From assembly GCA_030533085.1 (NCBI GenBank), contig JAUNJZ010000021.1, positions 1-44,307 on the forward strand: a DNA stretch of 44,307 nt, in the 5' to 3' direction. Shown here piece after piece: positions 16,213-24,205 of this stretch (positions within the stretch are counted from its first letter, which is position 1; every line of letters starts with the position of its first letter). The notes below the pieces were generated by a model. That model saw nothing but the letters and a program-made list of their open reading frames with translations. It was not told where the DNA came from and made no database searches. Made by a program: the position numbers and the translations under genes. The stretch is from Synergistaceae bacterium. Its GTDB lineage: Bacteria; Synergistota; Synergistia; Synergistales; Synergistaceae.

Positions 16213-17542
16213 CAGGCTGAAGAAAATAACGGAGGACGGAAAGACCGGCCTGAAAAATAAATGGCGGTCGATGAAGGAAAAATCGGAGGCGTTCAGCTCC
16301 AAACTTAACTACAGGGGCGAACATTTCATCCAGTCCAGGATTTTTCTCTGCGGAGTCTCTGTCTTCATCTCCGTCGTTATATGGGCTTTCGTCGCCTTTG
16401 ACGGAAATTCTGACGCGTCGCGCACAGTGAACGCGGAGATAAAGTATGTCAATCTGACGCGGGGGCTGTCACTCTACACGCTGGACAAAAATGTGGAAAT
16501 CAAACTCGAAGGCAGGATAAGCGCCCTGTCGACGCTTCAGCCCTCCGACGTCGCGGCCGAGGTCGATCTTGCCAACCTGCAGACGGGAAGATACAATCTG
16601 CCGGTCAGGCTTGAAACCCCGTCCTTCGCGCGGATACGCAGCTGGCGTCCTGCACTTGTAGAGGTCGAAATATATCGCCATGTGGAACGCACGATCCAGA
16701 TAACCCCGAAGGTCAGCGGAGCGCCGCCGGAGGGAATGGTCGTCGGCTCTGTAGAACTTACTCCGAGCGAGGCTGTGGTCAGCGGCCCGGAGGCGGACGT
16801 GATGTCGGTGCAGGAGCTTGAAGCGTCTGTGCCGCTCGACAGGCTTGACTCCAAAGGCAAAATAAACGCTGAGATAATGATAAAGACGGCGATAAACGAG
16901 GCCAACGCTACGCTCATGCCTACCAGCCGCCTCACCCTCACGCCGCGGAACACGGAGGCTTCCGTAACCTTTGAAAATGAAATCGTAGGCGAGAGGATAC
17001 CGGTCAGGGTCTCCGTGGTCGGGCAGCCTCAGGAAGGATTGCAGGTCGAGTCGATAAAGGTCATTCCCGAAAGCATATCCATCCGCGGCAGCAGCGAAGC
17101 GGTGAAAAAGATGCAGTCGCTTGTGCTGCCGCCGGTCGATATCTCCGGCCTTGACCAGAACATACAGCTGATGATCCCGATGCGCCCCGCACAGCTTGAC
17201 CCCGACGTCGAAATATCCGGCCCAGACCGCGCCCGCGTCGAGATACTCCTCTCCAAAAAAATGGGAGTCAGAACATTTACCAATGTGCCGCTCAGGATAG
17301 AGGGGAGCGCCGAGGCCAGGGAATGGAGGCTCACGCCATCGACCGTCAGCGTAACGATAGAGGGGCCGCAGATGGCGATAGACGAACTCACAGGCGCGCA
17401 GCCTCCCTGCGAGCTTTATATAGACGTATCAAATATCGTATCTGAACAGGCGGAGCTGCCGGTGCTCGTGAAGAATCTGAAAAGAGAGTTCCAGGTGGTG
17501 AAGATAGAGCCTGAGCAGGTTTTGATAACGACGGCGGATTGA
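16205..17542 (+). CDS. cdaR: YbbR-domain protein CdaR, regulator of CdaA
   Basis: A 445-residue protein with a short basic, cytoplasmic N-terminus, one transmembrane helix at about residues 45-67, and a long outside part made of about four YbbR repeats. The repeats each run about 85 residues, with patterns such as ITPKVSGAPPEGM and VRVSVVGQPQEGLQVES. In Gram-positives CdaR sits in the membrane and tunes CdaA activity. ATG at 16205 follows CGGGAG (16191-16196) and overlaps the end of cdaA, giving the family-like start MFDRLKKI; longer reading frames upstream lie inside cdaA and are rejected. Confidence 0.9.
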   Translation: MFDRLKKITEDGKTGLKNKWRSMKEKSEAFSSKLNYRGEHFIQSRIFLCGVSVFISVVIWAFVAFDGNSDASRTVNAEIKYVNLTRGLSLYTLDKNVEIKLEGRISALSTLQPSDVAAEVDLANLQTGRYNLPVRLETPSFARIRSWRPALVEVEIYRHVERTIQITPKVSGAPPEGMVVGSVELTPSEAVVSGPEADVMSVQELEASVPLDRLDSKGKINAEIMIKTAINEANATLMPTSRLTLTPRNTEASVTFENEIVGERIPVRVSVVGQPQEGLQVESIKVIPESISIRGSSEAVKKMQSLVLPPVDISGLDQNIQLMIPMRPAQLDPDVEISGPDRARVEILLSKKMGVRTFTNVPLRIEGSAEAREWRLTPSTVSVTIEGPQMAIDELTGAQPPCELYIDVSNIVSEQAELPVLVKNLKREFQVVKIEPEQVLITTAD

Positions 17543-17578
17543 TATTTACTGACTGACCTTTTGTGAGGGGGATTTATT

Positions 17579-18937
17579 TTGACCGCGACGAGAAAGAGAC
17601 AGTTTTTTGGCACTGACGGAGTGCGGGACATCGCGAATAACGGCATGATGACGCCAGACAAGGCCGCGAGGCTCGGCGGGGCTTACACTCTGTTCCTGAA
17701 GGAGCGCGGCGCGGCTCATCCGCGTGTCGCGGTGGGACGGGATACGCGCCTGTCGGGAGAGATGCTGCAATCGGCGCTGATGTCCGGAATAGCTTCCGCC
17801 GGCGGAGACGCTGTGGATTTGGGCGTTATACCGACGCCCGGAGTCAGCAGCGTTACAGCGCGCGGCGATTTTGACGGAGGCGCGGTGGTGAGCGCTTCGC
17901 ACAATCCAGCCGAATATAACGGGATAAAATTCCTTAACGGCGGCGGATTCAAACTGACCGACGACGACGAAGCTGATATCGAGGAAATATTTCTCAACGG
18001 AGCCGCCGCGCTCTTCGCCTCTCCTGAAGATATCGGCACGGTGCGCGACGGCTCAGGCTATCGCGACAGCTACGCGCGTATCCTCGACGGGCTGATCAAG
18101 GAGATAGAGGACACATCCTATCCGATAGTGATAGACGCGGCGAACGGCGCGGCCTCTGCATTCGTGGAACCGCTCTTCTCACATTGGAGCGGCAGGGCGG
18201 TCATTATGGCCAACAGCCCGGACGGACTGAACATCAATAAAAATGTCGGCGTCACTCACATAGAGGCGCTCTCCGCGCGCGTGACGGAGGAAGGCGCGGC
18301 TCTCGGCATAGCCTATGACGGAGACACAGACCGCGTGCTGCTCTGCGACGGAAAAGGGCGCGTGCTGGACGGAGATATCATGCTCTGGGTGATAGGACGC
18401 TGGCTCGCGAAGCGCGGAAGGTTAGGCGCCGGAGTTACCGCGACGGTGATGTCAAACATGGTTCTGGAGGATTTGCTGCGGGAGGAAGGAATAAAGGTTT
18501 TCCGCTGCCCTGTCGGCGACCGCTATGTGCTGGACACGATGAGACGCGAAGGCGCTCATATAGGCGGTGAGCAGTCAGGTCATATAATCGCACTTGACTA
18601 CGCGAACACCGGAGACGGCCTCTGCTCAGGGATATTGTTCCTCAAAGCCGTGGCGGAGCTGGACGAGGATATCTCAACGCTGGCGGATCGCTTTGCACGC
18701 TACCCGCAGGTGCTGCGCAACATGAAGGTAAGCGACAGAGAGCTTGTCATGTCCAGCCCGCTTGTCGCTGAGGCGGCGCGCGAGGCGGAGAAGCTGCTTG
18801 CCGGCAAAGGGCGTATGCTGCTGCGCCCCTCCGGCACCGAGCCTCTTATCCGCATATTCGCCGAGTCGCGCGACTCTGAGCTGATGAATCGCGCCGCCGA
18901 TATTATGGAGGCGGCTATCAGAAAGGCAGTGAAATAA
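17579..18937 (+). CDS. glmM: Phosphoglucosamine mutase
   Basis: Interconverts glucosamine-6-phosphate and glucosamine-1-phosphate, the step before GlmU on the way to UDP-GlcNAc for peptidoglycan. The 452-residue protein has the N-terminal FGTDGVRD, the phosphoserine loop SASHNP (residues 105-110, S107 being the phosphoserine), the metal loop DGDTDR, the sugar loop GGEQSGH, and the phosphate-binding RPSGTEPLIR near the C-terminus. TTG at 17579 has GAGGGGG (17565-17571) 7 bases upstream. In other bacteria GlmM binds and inhibits CdaA, which links wall precursor supply to c-di-AMP; the gene order here agrees. Confidence 0.96.
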   Translation: MTATRKRQFFGTDGVRDIANNGMMTPDKAARLGGAYTLFLKERGAAHPRVAVGRDTRLSGEMLQSALMSGIASAGGDAVDLGVIPTPGVSSVTARGDFDGGAVVSASHNPAEYNGIKFLNGGGFKLTDDDEADIEEIFLNGAAALFASPEDIGTVRDGSGYRDSYARILDGLIKEIEDTSYPIVIDAANGAASAFVEPLFSHWSGRAVIMANSPDGLNINKNVGVTHIEALSARVTEEGAALGIAYDGDTDRVLLCDGKGRVLDGDIMLWVIGRWLAKRGRLGAGVTATVMSNMVLEDLLREEGIKVFRCPVGDRYVLDTMRREGAHIGGEQSGHIIALDYANTGDGLCSGILFLKAVAELDEDISTLADRFARYPQVLRNMKVSDRELVMSSPLVAEAAREAEKLLAGKGRMLLRPSGTEPLIRIFAESRDSELMNRAADIMEAAIRKAVK

Positions 18938-18938
18938 A

Positions 18939-19817
18939 ATGGAGAAATACGAAAGAATAAAAAAAGCGGTATTTCCTGTAGCTGGGCTTGGAACCCGCTT
19001 CCTGCCGGCCACAAAGGACATTCCAAAAGAGATGATGCCGCTCATCGACCGCCCGTTGATTCATCACGGAGTTGACGAAGCCGTTGCCTCCGGCTGTACT
19101 GAGGTCGTATTCGTCACGGGAGAGGGAAAAGAGAGCATCCGCAGATATTTTGAACCGTCCGAACTGTTGGTCTCCACGCTGCGCGAACGCGGAAAAGAGG
19201 CGCTTGCGGCAAAGGTCGAGTCTATACATGAGCTGGCGAAATTTTCATACGCCTTTCAGGAAAAGCCGCTTGGACTTGGACACGCCGTCCTCTGCGCGGA
19301 GGAATTTTGCGGCGGGGAGTATTTCGGACTGCTGCTGCCGGACGACGTGATGGTCGCAGAACCTCCCGTACTCTCGCAGCTTGAGGCGGTCAGGGAAAAA
19401 TACGGATATTCCGTCCTCTGCCTTGAAGAGGTCGATGAAAAAGATGTCTCACGCTACGGCATCGTGGAGGCGGAAGAAGTCGAGCCGGGAATCTACCGCG
19501 TCAAAGCTCTGGTAGAGAAGCCATCCCCCGAAGAGGCTCCGTCACGGCTGGCCATCATGGGGCGTTACCTTCTTTCGCCGAAGATATTTCCACATCTGAA
19601 AAATCTCAAACGCGGCGCGGGCGGAGAATATCAGCTCACCGACGCGATATCCTCTCTGCTGCGCGAAGAGCCGGTTTACGCCGTAATTTACCGCGGCAGG
19701 AGACATGACTGCGGCGTTAAAGAGGGATGGATAAAGGCTACGGTAGCCAGAGCCCTTGAAGATCCCGAGCTGAGAAAAATCATTCTGGATACAGTCGCCG
19801 AGTACGAAAAAATATAA
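18939..19817 (+). CDS. galU: UTP-glucose-1-phosphate uridylyltransferase
   Basis: Makes UDP-glucose from UTP and glucose-1-phosphate for envelope glycans. The 292-residue protein has the nucleotidyltransferase signature GLGTRFLPATKDIPKEM at about residues 16-32 and the conserved QEKPLGLGHAV near 107. Later segments VEKPSPEEAPS and GRRHDCGVKEGW also match GalU. It starts one base after the glmM stop, so it is translated from the same message, and a strong terminator follows at 19924. Confidence 0.95.
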   Translation: MEKYERIKKAVFPVAGLGTRFLPATKDIPKEMMPLIDRPLIHHGVDEAVASGCTEVVFVTGEGKESIRRYFEPSELLVSTLRERGKEALAAKVESIHELAKFSYAFQEKPLGLGHAVLCAEEFCGGEYFGLLLPDDVMVAEPPVLSQLEAVREKYGYSVLCLEEVDEKDVSRYGIVEAEEVEPGIYRVKALVEKPSPEEAPSRLAIMGRYLLSPKIFPHLKNLKRGAGGEYQLTDAISSLLREEPVYAVIYRGRRHDCGVKEGWIKATVARALEDPELRKIILDTVAEYEKI

Positions 19818-19923
19818 AGCTTTACCGTAAATGTAAAATGGCGGGAATCTGGGCCTTCACTCAGGGATTTATGACAACAAGTAGATTTTGGGCGACGCCT
19901 TCAAAACGGAAACAGGGAATAAC

Positions 19924-19962
19924 GGTCACGCAGGAGCAGCTGCGCTCCTGCGTGACCCTTTT
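19924..19962 (+). terminator. Terminator of the cdaA-galU unit
   Basis: Perfect 14-bp stem, GGTCACGCAGGAGC (19924-19937) with GCTCCTGCGTGACC (19944-19957), followed by CTTTT. Confidence 0.9.
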
Positions 19963-20113
19963 CGTTATACAGGATTCAGCAGCGGAACTTTAGTTGGCCG
20001 GAAAGGGGCTGCATGGAGTTTGAGACAGAGAAAGACTGCTTCTCTTTCCGTCTGACCGTCCCGTACAGCGAAAAACGGCATAACAAATTACCGCTAATAA
20101 ACGTCATGTGAAG
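19963..20113. other. Non-coding stretch after galU
   Basis: Together with 19818-19923 this makes about 300 bases without a recognisable gene. I see the galU terminator and, after it, sequence with no convincing frame on either strand; it marks the left edge of the accessory patch. Confidence 0.4.
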
Positions 20114-20240
20114 TCAGAGGCGATTTTTAACGCCCCAATCGCACATATTATCGAGAATCGGAATAAGAGACTTGCCGCGCTCCGTCAGACTGTACTCCAC
20201 CTTCAGCGGGATTTGCGGAAAATATTGTCGATTTGCAAAG
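20114..20240 (-). pseudogene. C-terminal fragment of an HxlR family transcriptional regulator
   Basis: The minus strand reads YFPQIPLKVEYSLTERG, then KSLIPILDNMCDWG, and ends at a TGA at 20116-20114. This is the wing and C-terminal helix of HxlR-type winged-helix regulators (usually about 110 residues). Only about 42 residues remain. The N-terminal DNA-binding part has been lost, and the match stops where the ribosome binding site of the divergent TIGR04076 gene begins. No start codon or ribosome binding site is present, so it should be inactive. Confidence 0.8.
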
Positions 20241-20253
20241 GAGGAAAGAAAAA

Positions 20254-20583
20254 ATGAAAAAGGTTAAAATCACAGTTGTAAAATGCGCGTGGCATCAAGA
20301 TTTAGTGGATAAATACGCCAACCCTGGTCTTAGACCTTGCGACTACAACAAAGAGGGCATGGTCTTTATCTCCAACGGATGGCAAAAACCGAAGGGGCTT
20401 TGCGACAATGCGTGGAAGTCCATGATGGAGTATGTTTTTGCGTTGTCACACAGCGCGGAGAACTTCTATGACGGAGAGCTGAAAGACAGAAAAGCGTTTA
20501 TCGCCTCCTGCAACGATGGATTTCGGCCAGTCAGCTATCTGATTGAAGCGATGGAGGAGAACATAGATACGATGTTTGAATAG
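20254..20583 (+). CDS. TIGR04076 family protein
   Basis: A 109-residue protein of the TIGR04076 family (function unknown, common in Clostridia and anaerobes). Family features visible are the N-terminal KITVVKC, the central CDYNKEGMVF, the GLCDNAWKSMMEYVFAL segment, and the C-terminal ASCNDGFRPVSYLIEA. Five cysteines are spread over these conserved positions. ATG at 20254 has AAAGGAGG at 20237-20244. It is divergent from the HxlR remnant; intact HxlR genes often sit beside the gene they control, so this one may have lost its regulator. Codon use is visibly less GC-rich than in the flanking core genes. Confidence 0.8.
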   Translation: MKKVKITVVKCAWHQDLVDKYANPGLRPCDYNKEGMVFISNGWQKPKGLCDNAWKSMMEYVFALSHSAENFYDGELKDRKAFIASCNDGFRPVSYLIEAMEENIDTMFE

Positions 20584-20700
20584 TGATCAATGCCTTACCA
20601 ATCAGGCGCCCCACCGACAACTGAATAACTCAACCGCCGAGGGCAGCTATTTTCACACAGAAAAGGGCTGCTCTTTTCTTTTATCGGCTATTTGCATTCA

Positions 20701-20729
20701 TTGACATATCCGTGAAATCAGCGTAATAT
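20701..20729 (+). promoter_or_regulatory. Promoter of the MarR-type gene
   Basis: Perfect TTGACA (20701-20706), 17-base spacer, TAATAT (20724-20729). An alternative TATAAT overlaps at 20727-20732 but with a 20-base spacer. Confidence 0.65.
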
Positions 20730-20751
20730 AATAGTCAAGTAATTGACTATT
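20730..20751. promoter_or_regulatory. Palindromic operator, probably for the MarR-type regulator
   Basis: AATAGTCAA (20730-20738), 4-base centre, TTGACTATT (20743-20751): a perfect 9-bp inverted repeat, directly at the -10 and start region of the promoter. Size and position fit a MarR family autorepression site. Confidence 0.65.
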
Positions 20752-21234
20752 GAGGGGCGGTGGTTCACGGCGAAGAAGCTGACAAAGGAGGATAGGCGGA
20801 ACGCCTTTTTATATTGCAAGTTCCGCGATGAGCAATTCGCGCTTTATGACGAATACGCGAAAAGCAACGGCATTCTGATGAAAACCTTTCTGGTGCTGAA
20901 TGTGCTGTACTACGCAAAAGACGGCATGACCCAGAAGGAAATCTGCGGCAGGACCTTTCAATCCAAGCAGACGGTCAATCTCATCGTCAAGAATCTTCTT
21001 GCCGACGGCTGTGTCACGCTTGTTGAAAGCGACGGCGATAAGCGGAACAAAACAGTCAGGATGACCGACGCGGGGCGCGCCTATGCTGAAAAGCCGGTTC
21101 GGCATATTACATGGGCGGAGGACACGGCGATGTCTATGTTCACGGCGGAGGAGCAGGAGCTTCTGATTGCCCTTTCCAGACGATTTACCCAAAACCTGAC
21201 GAAGCTTGTCAGGGGAAAGGAGGATGAAGGATGA
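20743..21234 (+). CDS. MarR family transcriptional regulator
   Basis: A winged-helix repressor of up to 163 residues. The helix-turn-helix region is visible as MTQKEICGRTFQSKQTVNLIVKNL, the wing as ESDGDKRNKTVRMTDAG, and a C-terminal dimerisation helix follows (FTAEEQELLIALSRRF). The start is uncertain: TTG at 20743 lies inside the operator and would make the message nearly leaderless, while a strong AAAGGAGG at 20783-20790 has no usual start codon after it in this frame. The core similarity begins at about 20800. It lies in the accessory patch, upstream of a nitroreductase gene that it might control. Confidence 0.82.
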   Translation: MTIEGRWFTAKKLTKEDRRNAFLYCKFRDEQFALYDEYAKSNGILMKTFLVLNVLYYAKDGMTQKEICGRTFQSKQTVNLIVKNLLADGCVTLVESDGDKRNKTVRMTDAGRAYAEKPVRHITWAEDTAMSMFTAEEQELLIALSRRFTQNLTKLVRGKEDEG

Positions 21235-21281
21235 TCATCAATACGGGAGGGAGGACGGACGGATACCGTTCAATATTATAA
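21231..21281 (+). pseudogene. Possible N-terminal remnant of a DUF1848 gene
   Basis: ATG at 21231 overlaps the MarR stop, follows GGAGGATGAAGG, and reads MIINTGGRTD before it departs and stops at 21281. These ten residues resemble the start of some DUF1848 proteins as I remember them. The rest of such a gene, about 900 bases, is absent; the next gene begins 88 bases later. A deletion that fused the start to unrelated sequence is the simplest reading. Short match, so low confidence. Confidence 0.3.
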
Positions 21282-21368
21282 AGTATGCGGCAGGGAGCAC
21301 AGAAAAGCTTTCTTGTGAAAGCTTAATCTTCCGGCGGAGGATATTTTGACTAACGAGGAGATATAAAA

Positions 21369-21992
21369 ATGGAATTTTACGATGTAATCAACAGAAGAAG
21401 AACAATTAGGGAATTTGAAGATAGGGGCGTTCCGCGGGAAACGCTGCTTCGTATCCTGGAGGCCGGTCTGAAAGCGCCGACAAACAATCATCTCAGGCAG
21501 TGGGAGTTTGTCATTGTCAATGATAAGGAAGAGCGTTCCAGGCTTCTTAATGTGCAGGACATAACAAGCTATGATGAACGCGAAAAGATGATGGACGGCT
21601 TCAACATGACAGACCCCGACCAGAGAGGCATGTATCATATAGCCATGCCGAAACAGTTTTCGATGCTTTACAATTCAGCCTCTTTGATTTTGCCCTTTTT
21701 CAGATTAAGAGAGCCATTGCTTCAGCCAACCAGCCTGAGTTCCTTAAACGATTTCGCCTCCATATGGTGCTGCATTGAGAACATACTTCTGGCCGCCGCC
21801 TCGGAGGGGATTCTGGGGGTGACGCGCATTCCGATGACCGAGGAGCTGGAACATATCAGGAAAACAGTTAAGCATCCTGATAATTACGCGATGCCATGTT
21901 ATATCGCGCTGGGTTATCCGGTCAAAGACGCGGAGTTGCCGGTACAAAAAGTAATCAACGTTGAGGATAGAATACATATCGGGCAGTGGTAA
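21369..21992 (+). CDS. Nitroreductase family protein
   Basis: A 207-residue FMN-dependent oxidoreductase of the nitroreductase family. It starts with the typical FYDVINRRRTIREFEDRGVPRETLLRILEAGLKAPTNNH, with the Arg/Ser-type FMN phosphate region at residues 10-14. The GILGVTRIPM and ALGYPVKD segments near the C-terminus also bind FMN in relatives. The substrate cannot be told. RBS GAGGAG lies about 10 bases before ATG 21369. It follows the MarR-type gene after a 134-base gap, and base use is again less GC-rich than core genes. Confidence 0.85.
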   Translation: MEFYDVINRRRTIREFEDRGVPRETLLRILEAGLKAPTNNHLRQWEFVIVNDKEERSRLLNVQDITSYDEREKMMDGFNMTDPDQRGMYHIAMPKQFSMLYNSASLILPFFRLREPLLQPTSLSSLNDFASIWCCIENILLAAASEGILGVTRIPMTEELEHIRKTVKHPDNYAMPCYIALGYPVKDAELPVQKVINVEDRIHIGQW

Positions 21993-22029
21993 AGCCAAAG
22001 TTTCTCAAATGACAGTTTTGACGGAACGA

Positions 22030-22060
22030 AAGGCAAAGGCCGCCGCGTGAAGCGGCGGCC
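22030..22060 (-). terminator. Terminator of the perR operon
   Basis: GGCCGCCGC (22038-22046) pairs with GCGGCGGCC (22052-22060). Read on the minus strand, the stem is followed by TTTGCCTTT and lies about 37 bases after the lipoprotein stop. Confidence 0.65.
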
Positions 22061-22096
22061 ATGTATTTGTCTCTGCCGGCCTTTGTATTCCCTGCT

Positions 22097-23182
22097 TTAT
22101 CTGCTTTTCTGTATCTCTTCGGTGAAGGGGTAGTATATGCGCAGTTCGGTTATTCCTTTGAGGCCGTTGTCGCTGCGCCCCGCGACCTCTTTCAGCCTCT
22201 GCCATTTGCCGTTGTCGTAACGGGCGAGGACGAGCGATTTGCGCCCGTAGGTCGACCAGATGTCCCACAGATTTTCTCCGGCCGCCGGGCCGGATACCAA
22301 TCCCTTTTTGAAAAGCGGTGCGGAGCCGCCCATCATTGAAACTCCGTCTGCCGGCGCGATTACCATCCACTGCGTCATATTCCAGACGTTTTGCAGCTCC
22401 TTTGATTTCAGCGCGTGATCCCACGGTATTATCTGAAAGCCGCCTGTCTTTCCGCGCGGCGTTGTGGAGATGTCTATCACGCCGCTGTGATTGGCGCGTA
22501 TCGCCCCGGTGCGCTGGAAGAGCGTTCCCTCGAAGCGCCCCGTGCCGCCGACAGGCTTTATGACGCGCGCGATGATCTCATAGCCGCCGCGCCTCCATGC
22601 CGTCACTCTGCCGCCGGGGCGGTTTTCGATATTTACCATGTAGGGCATCGAATCGTCCTCGTTTGCCGTAATGACAAGAGTATCGCCGGCCTTTGGCAGA
22701 TTGGAGGCGGAGAGCGGAGCTTCATCGCCGTTCGCCTTGCGCACCGTTACCGGCGAGCCGACAGGAGGCGACCACGCCCCGAAAATGCTTTCGCCGGCCT
22801 TTGGAGATATTACGATTGAAGCGCCCGGCCCGGCGGCTGGGGCTATCGTCTCTTTGGGGATAACGCTCAGCGTTCGCCCTCTCTCCTTTTCAACGGATAC
22901 CAGCATGTGTATTGCGTTGACGGCCGAGGCGCAGACGCTTCCCGGAGTTCCCCAGGCGCTTGCGGTGTAGCTTGGCCAGCGCGTTTTTGTCGGCAGCGCG
23001 GCGACAGTTCCGACTGCGCGGCTTTCGCCGGAGGGAGTAACTGCGGAAACCGCCGCCCCCTTTTCCATGGGAATCCGTATCTCGAAGAGCTTTTTTTCAG
23101 CCGCCTCCGCGCAGCCGGCGCAGAGGAGCGCGGCCGCCGCGAGCAGCAGCGAAAGATATCTGCGGAAGTTTTTGTATTTCAT
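22097..23182 (-). CDS. Putative lipoprotein of unknown function
   Basis: A 361-residue exported protein I do not recognise. The N-terminus is basic, then a hydrophobic stretch (LSLLLAAAALLCAGC) that ends in a lipobox-like CAGC, with Cys about residue 24; the cysteine at -3 is unusual. The mature part has no transmembrane helix. It shows beta-rich patterns, repeated short Gly/Pro turns, and a conserved-looking stretch RANHSGVIDISTTPRGKTGG followed by FQIIPWDHALKSKELQ. No catalytic motif is apparent. GAGG lies about 10 bases before the start. It is the third gene of the presumed perR operon, 20 bases after the CPBP protease gene, and a terminator follows. Confidence 0.8.
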   Translation of the reverse strand: MKYKNFRRYLSLLLAAAALLCAGCAEAAEKKLFEIRIPMEKGAAVSAVTPSGESRAVGTVAALPTKTRWPSYTASAWGTPGSVCASAVNAIHMLVSVEKERGRTLSVIPKETIAPAAGPGASIVISPKAGESIFGAWSPPVGSPVTVRKANGDEAPLSASNLPKAGDTLVITANEDDSMPYMVNIENRPGGRVTAWRRGGYEIIARVIKPVGGTGRFEGTLFQRTGAIRANHSGVIDISTTPRGKTGGFQIIPWDHALKSKELQNVWNMTQWMVIAPADGVSMMGGSAPLFKKGLVSGPAAGENLWDIWSTYGRKSLVLARYDNGKWQRLKEVAGRSDNGLKGITELRIYYPFTEEIQKSR

Positions 23183-23202
23183 TTAATCTTCGCCTCGCTT
23201 TA

Positions 23203-23736
23203 TCAGAACTTTACGGGCATCGGGAAGAACCAGATAGCCCAGATATTTCCCAGAAAGTGAAAGAGCGCCGGAGGGAAGAGGTTTTTATAGCGATACTTCA
23301 GCCAGCCCATTATCAGCCCCGGGAAAAAGGTGCAGAGCGATATCCAGTACGGAGCCACTATCAGATGAATGGGAGCGAATACGAGGTTCGTCATTACGAT
23401 CGCGGCAAAGGGCGAAAAACGCCTGCACAGAAGCGGCTGCATCCAGCCGCGAAAGAATGTCTCTTCTATCACGGCCGCGGCCAGACCTGACGCGGCCAGC
23501 TCCAGAACGGAGCGCAGCGCGCGGTGGCGCGGCAGCTTTTCCCACGGCCAGTTTACGGCGACCACCGTCAGCAGAAGCAGGACGGCGGCGGTGACGGCGA
23601 GCGTGCCGAGCAGCGAATCGCGCCGGAACTCCCATCTCAGCCCATAGCTGTCGGGGCTTTCCTTTCTGTACCAGCACCAGGCATAGGGCCAGTAAAGGAG
23701 GAAAACCCCGCAGAAGAAAGATATTACCGAGCCCAT
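23203..23736 (-). CDS. CPBP family intramembrane glutamic protease
   Basis: A 177-residue polytopic membrane protein of the CPBP (CAAX-processing/Abi) family. Hydrophobic segments lie at about 3-22, 42-62, 78-90, 110-128, 131-145 and 155-172. The three family motifs are present: EETFFRG (residues 91-97, catalytic glutamates 91 and 92), the histidine in FAPIHL (H124), and FHFLGN (H160, N164). Substrate unknown. Bacterial relatives process peptides, prenylated proteins or lipoproteins in the membrane. It starts 10 bases after the perR stop and is followed by a lipoprotein gene, so a link between the two products is conceivable but unproven. Confidence 0.88.
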   Translation of the reverse strand: MGSVISFFCGVFLLYWPYAWCWYRKESPDSYGLRWEFRRDSLLGTLAVTAAVLLLLTVVAVNWPWEKLPRHRALRSVLELAASGLAAAVIEETFFRGWMQPLLCRRFSPFAAIVMTNLVFAPIHLIVAPYWISLCTFFPGLIMGWLKYRYKNLFPPALFHFLGNIWAIWFFPMPVKF

Positions 23737-23746
23737 TCCCAGGCTG

Positions 23747-24172
23747 TTATATTTTCAGACAGTCCGTGCAGAGGCCGTAAAAGAAAATTTCAGTGCGCTC
23801 TATCTGCGCGATATTCTCCCGTTCGGTAACCGCCGATTTGAAAATATCCGCCTCGTCCACAGGGATGTCAAAGAGCTTTCCGCAGCTGCGGCAGAGAAAA
23901 TGCCCGTGCGTGTCCGTCGTCGGGTCGAAGTAAACGCGCTTGTCGTCGATACTGAGTATCTTTATCAGCCCGGCCTCGGCGAGAAGCTGCGCCGTGCTGT
24001 AAAGCGTGGCCACTGACATCGTGGAATACTCCGACGAGAGCTCGCGGTAAAGCGTATCAGCCGACGGGTGATCCGTGCGTCCTTCCAGCTTCTGAAGAAT
24101 AGCTATGCGCTGAGCCGTTATCTTCGCGCCTTTGTCCCTTAAAACATTGATTCCGTCTTCTACAGTCCACAT
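23747..24172 (-). CDS. perR: Peroxide-responsive Fur family repressor PerR
   Basis: A 141-residue Fur family metalloregulator. It aligns to Bacillus PerR with a constant -2 offset: regulatory metal ligands H35, D83, H89, H91 and D102 correspond to His37, Asp85, His91, His93 and Asp104. Aspartate at the last site is typical of PerR rather than Fur, and His37 and His91 are the residues oxidised by peroxide. Structural zinc cysteines are C94/C97 (CRSC) and C135/C138 (CTDC). GGAGG precedes the start ATG. The promoter region contains a near-perfect PerR box, indicating autoregulation. It heads a probable three-gene minus-strand operon. Confidence 0.9.
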   Translation of the reverse strand: MWTVEDGINVLRDKGAKITAQRIAILQKLEGRTDHPSADTLYRELSSEYSTMSVATLYSTAQLLAEAGLIKILSIDDKRVYFDPTTDTHGHFLCRSCGKLFDIPVDEADIFKSAVTERENIAQIERTEIFFYGLCTDCLKI

Positions 24173-24205
24173 GTATACAGACCTCCAATTGCCTTTCTTA
24201 AATAA

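Noticed and set aside
23747-24172. Fur or Zur instead of PerR
   Set aside because: Asp at the position of Bacillus Asp104 and all five regulatory ligands match PerR, and a PerR box lies upstream.
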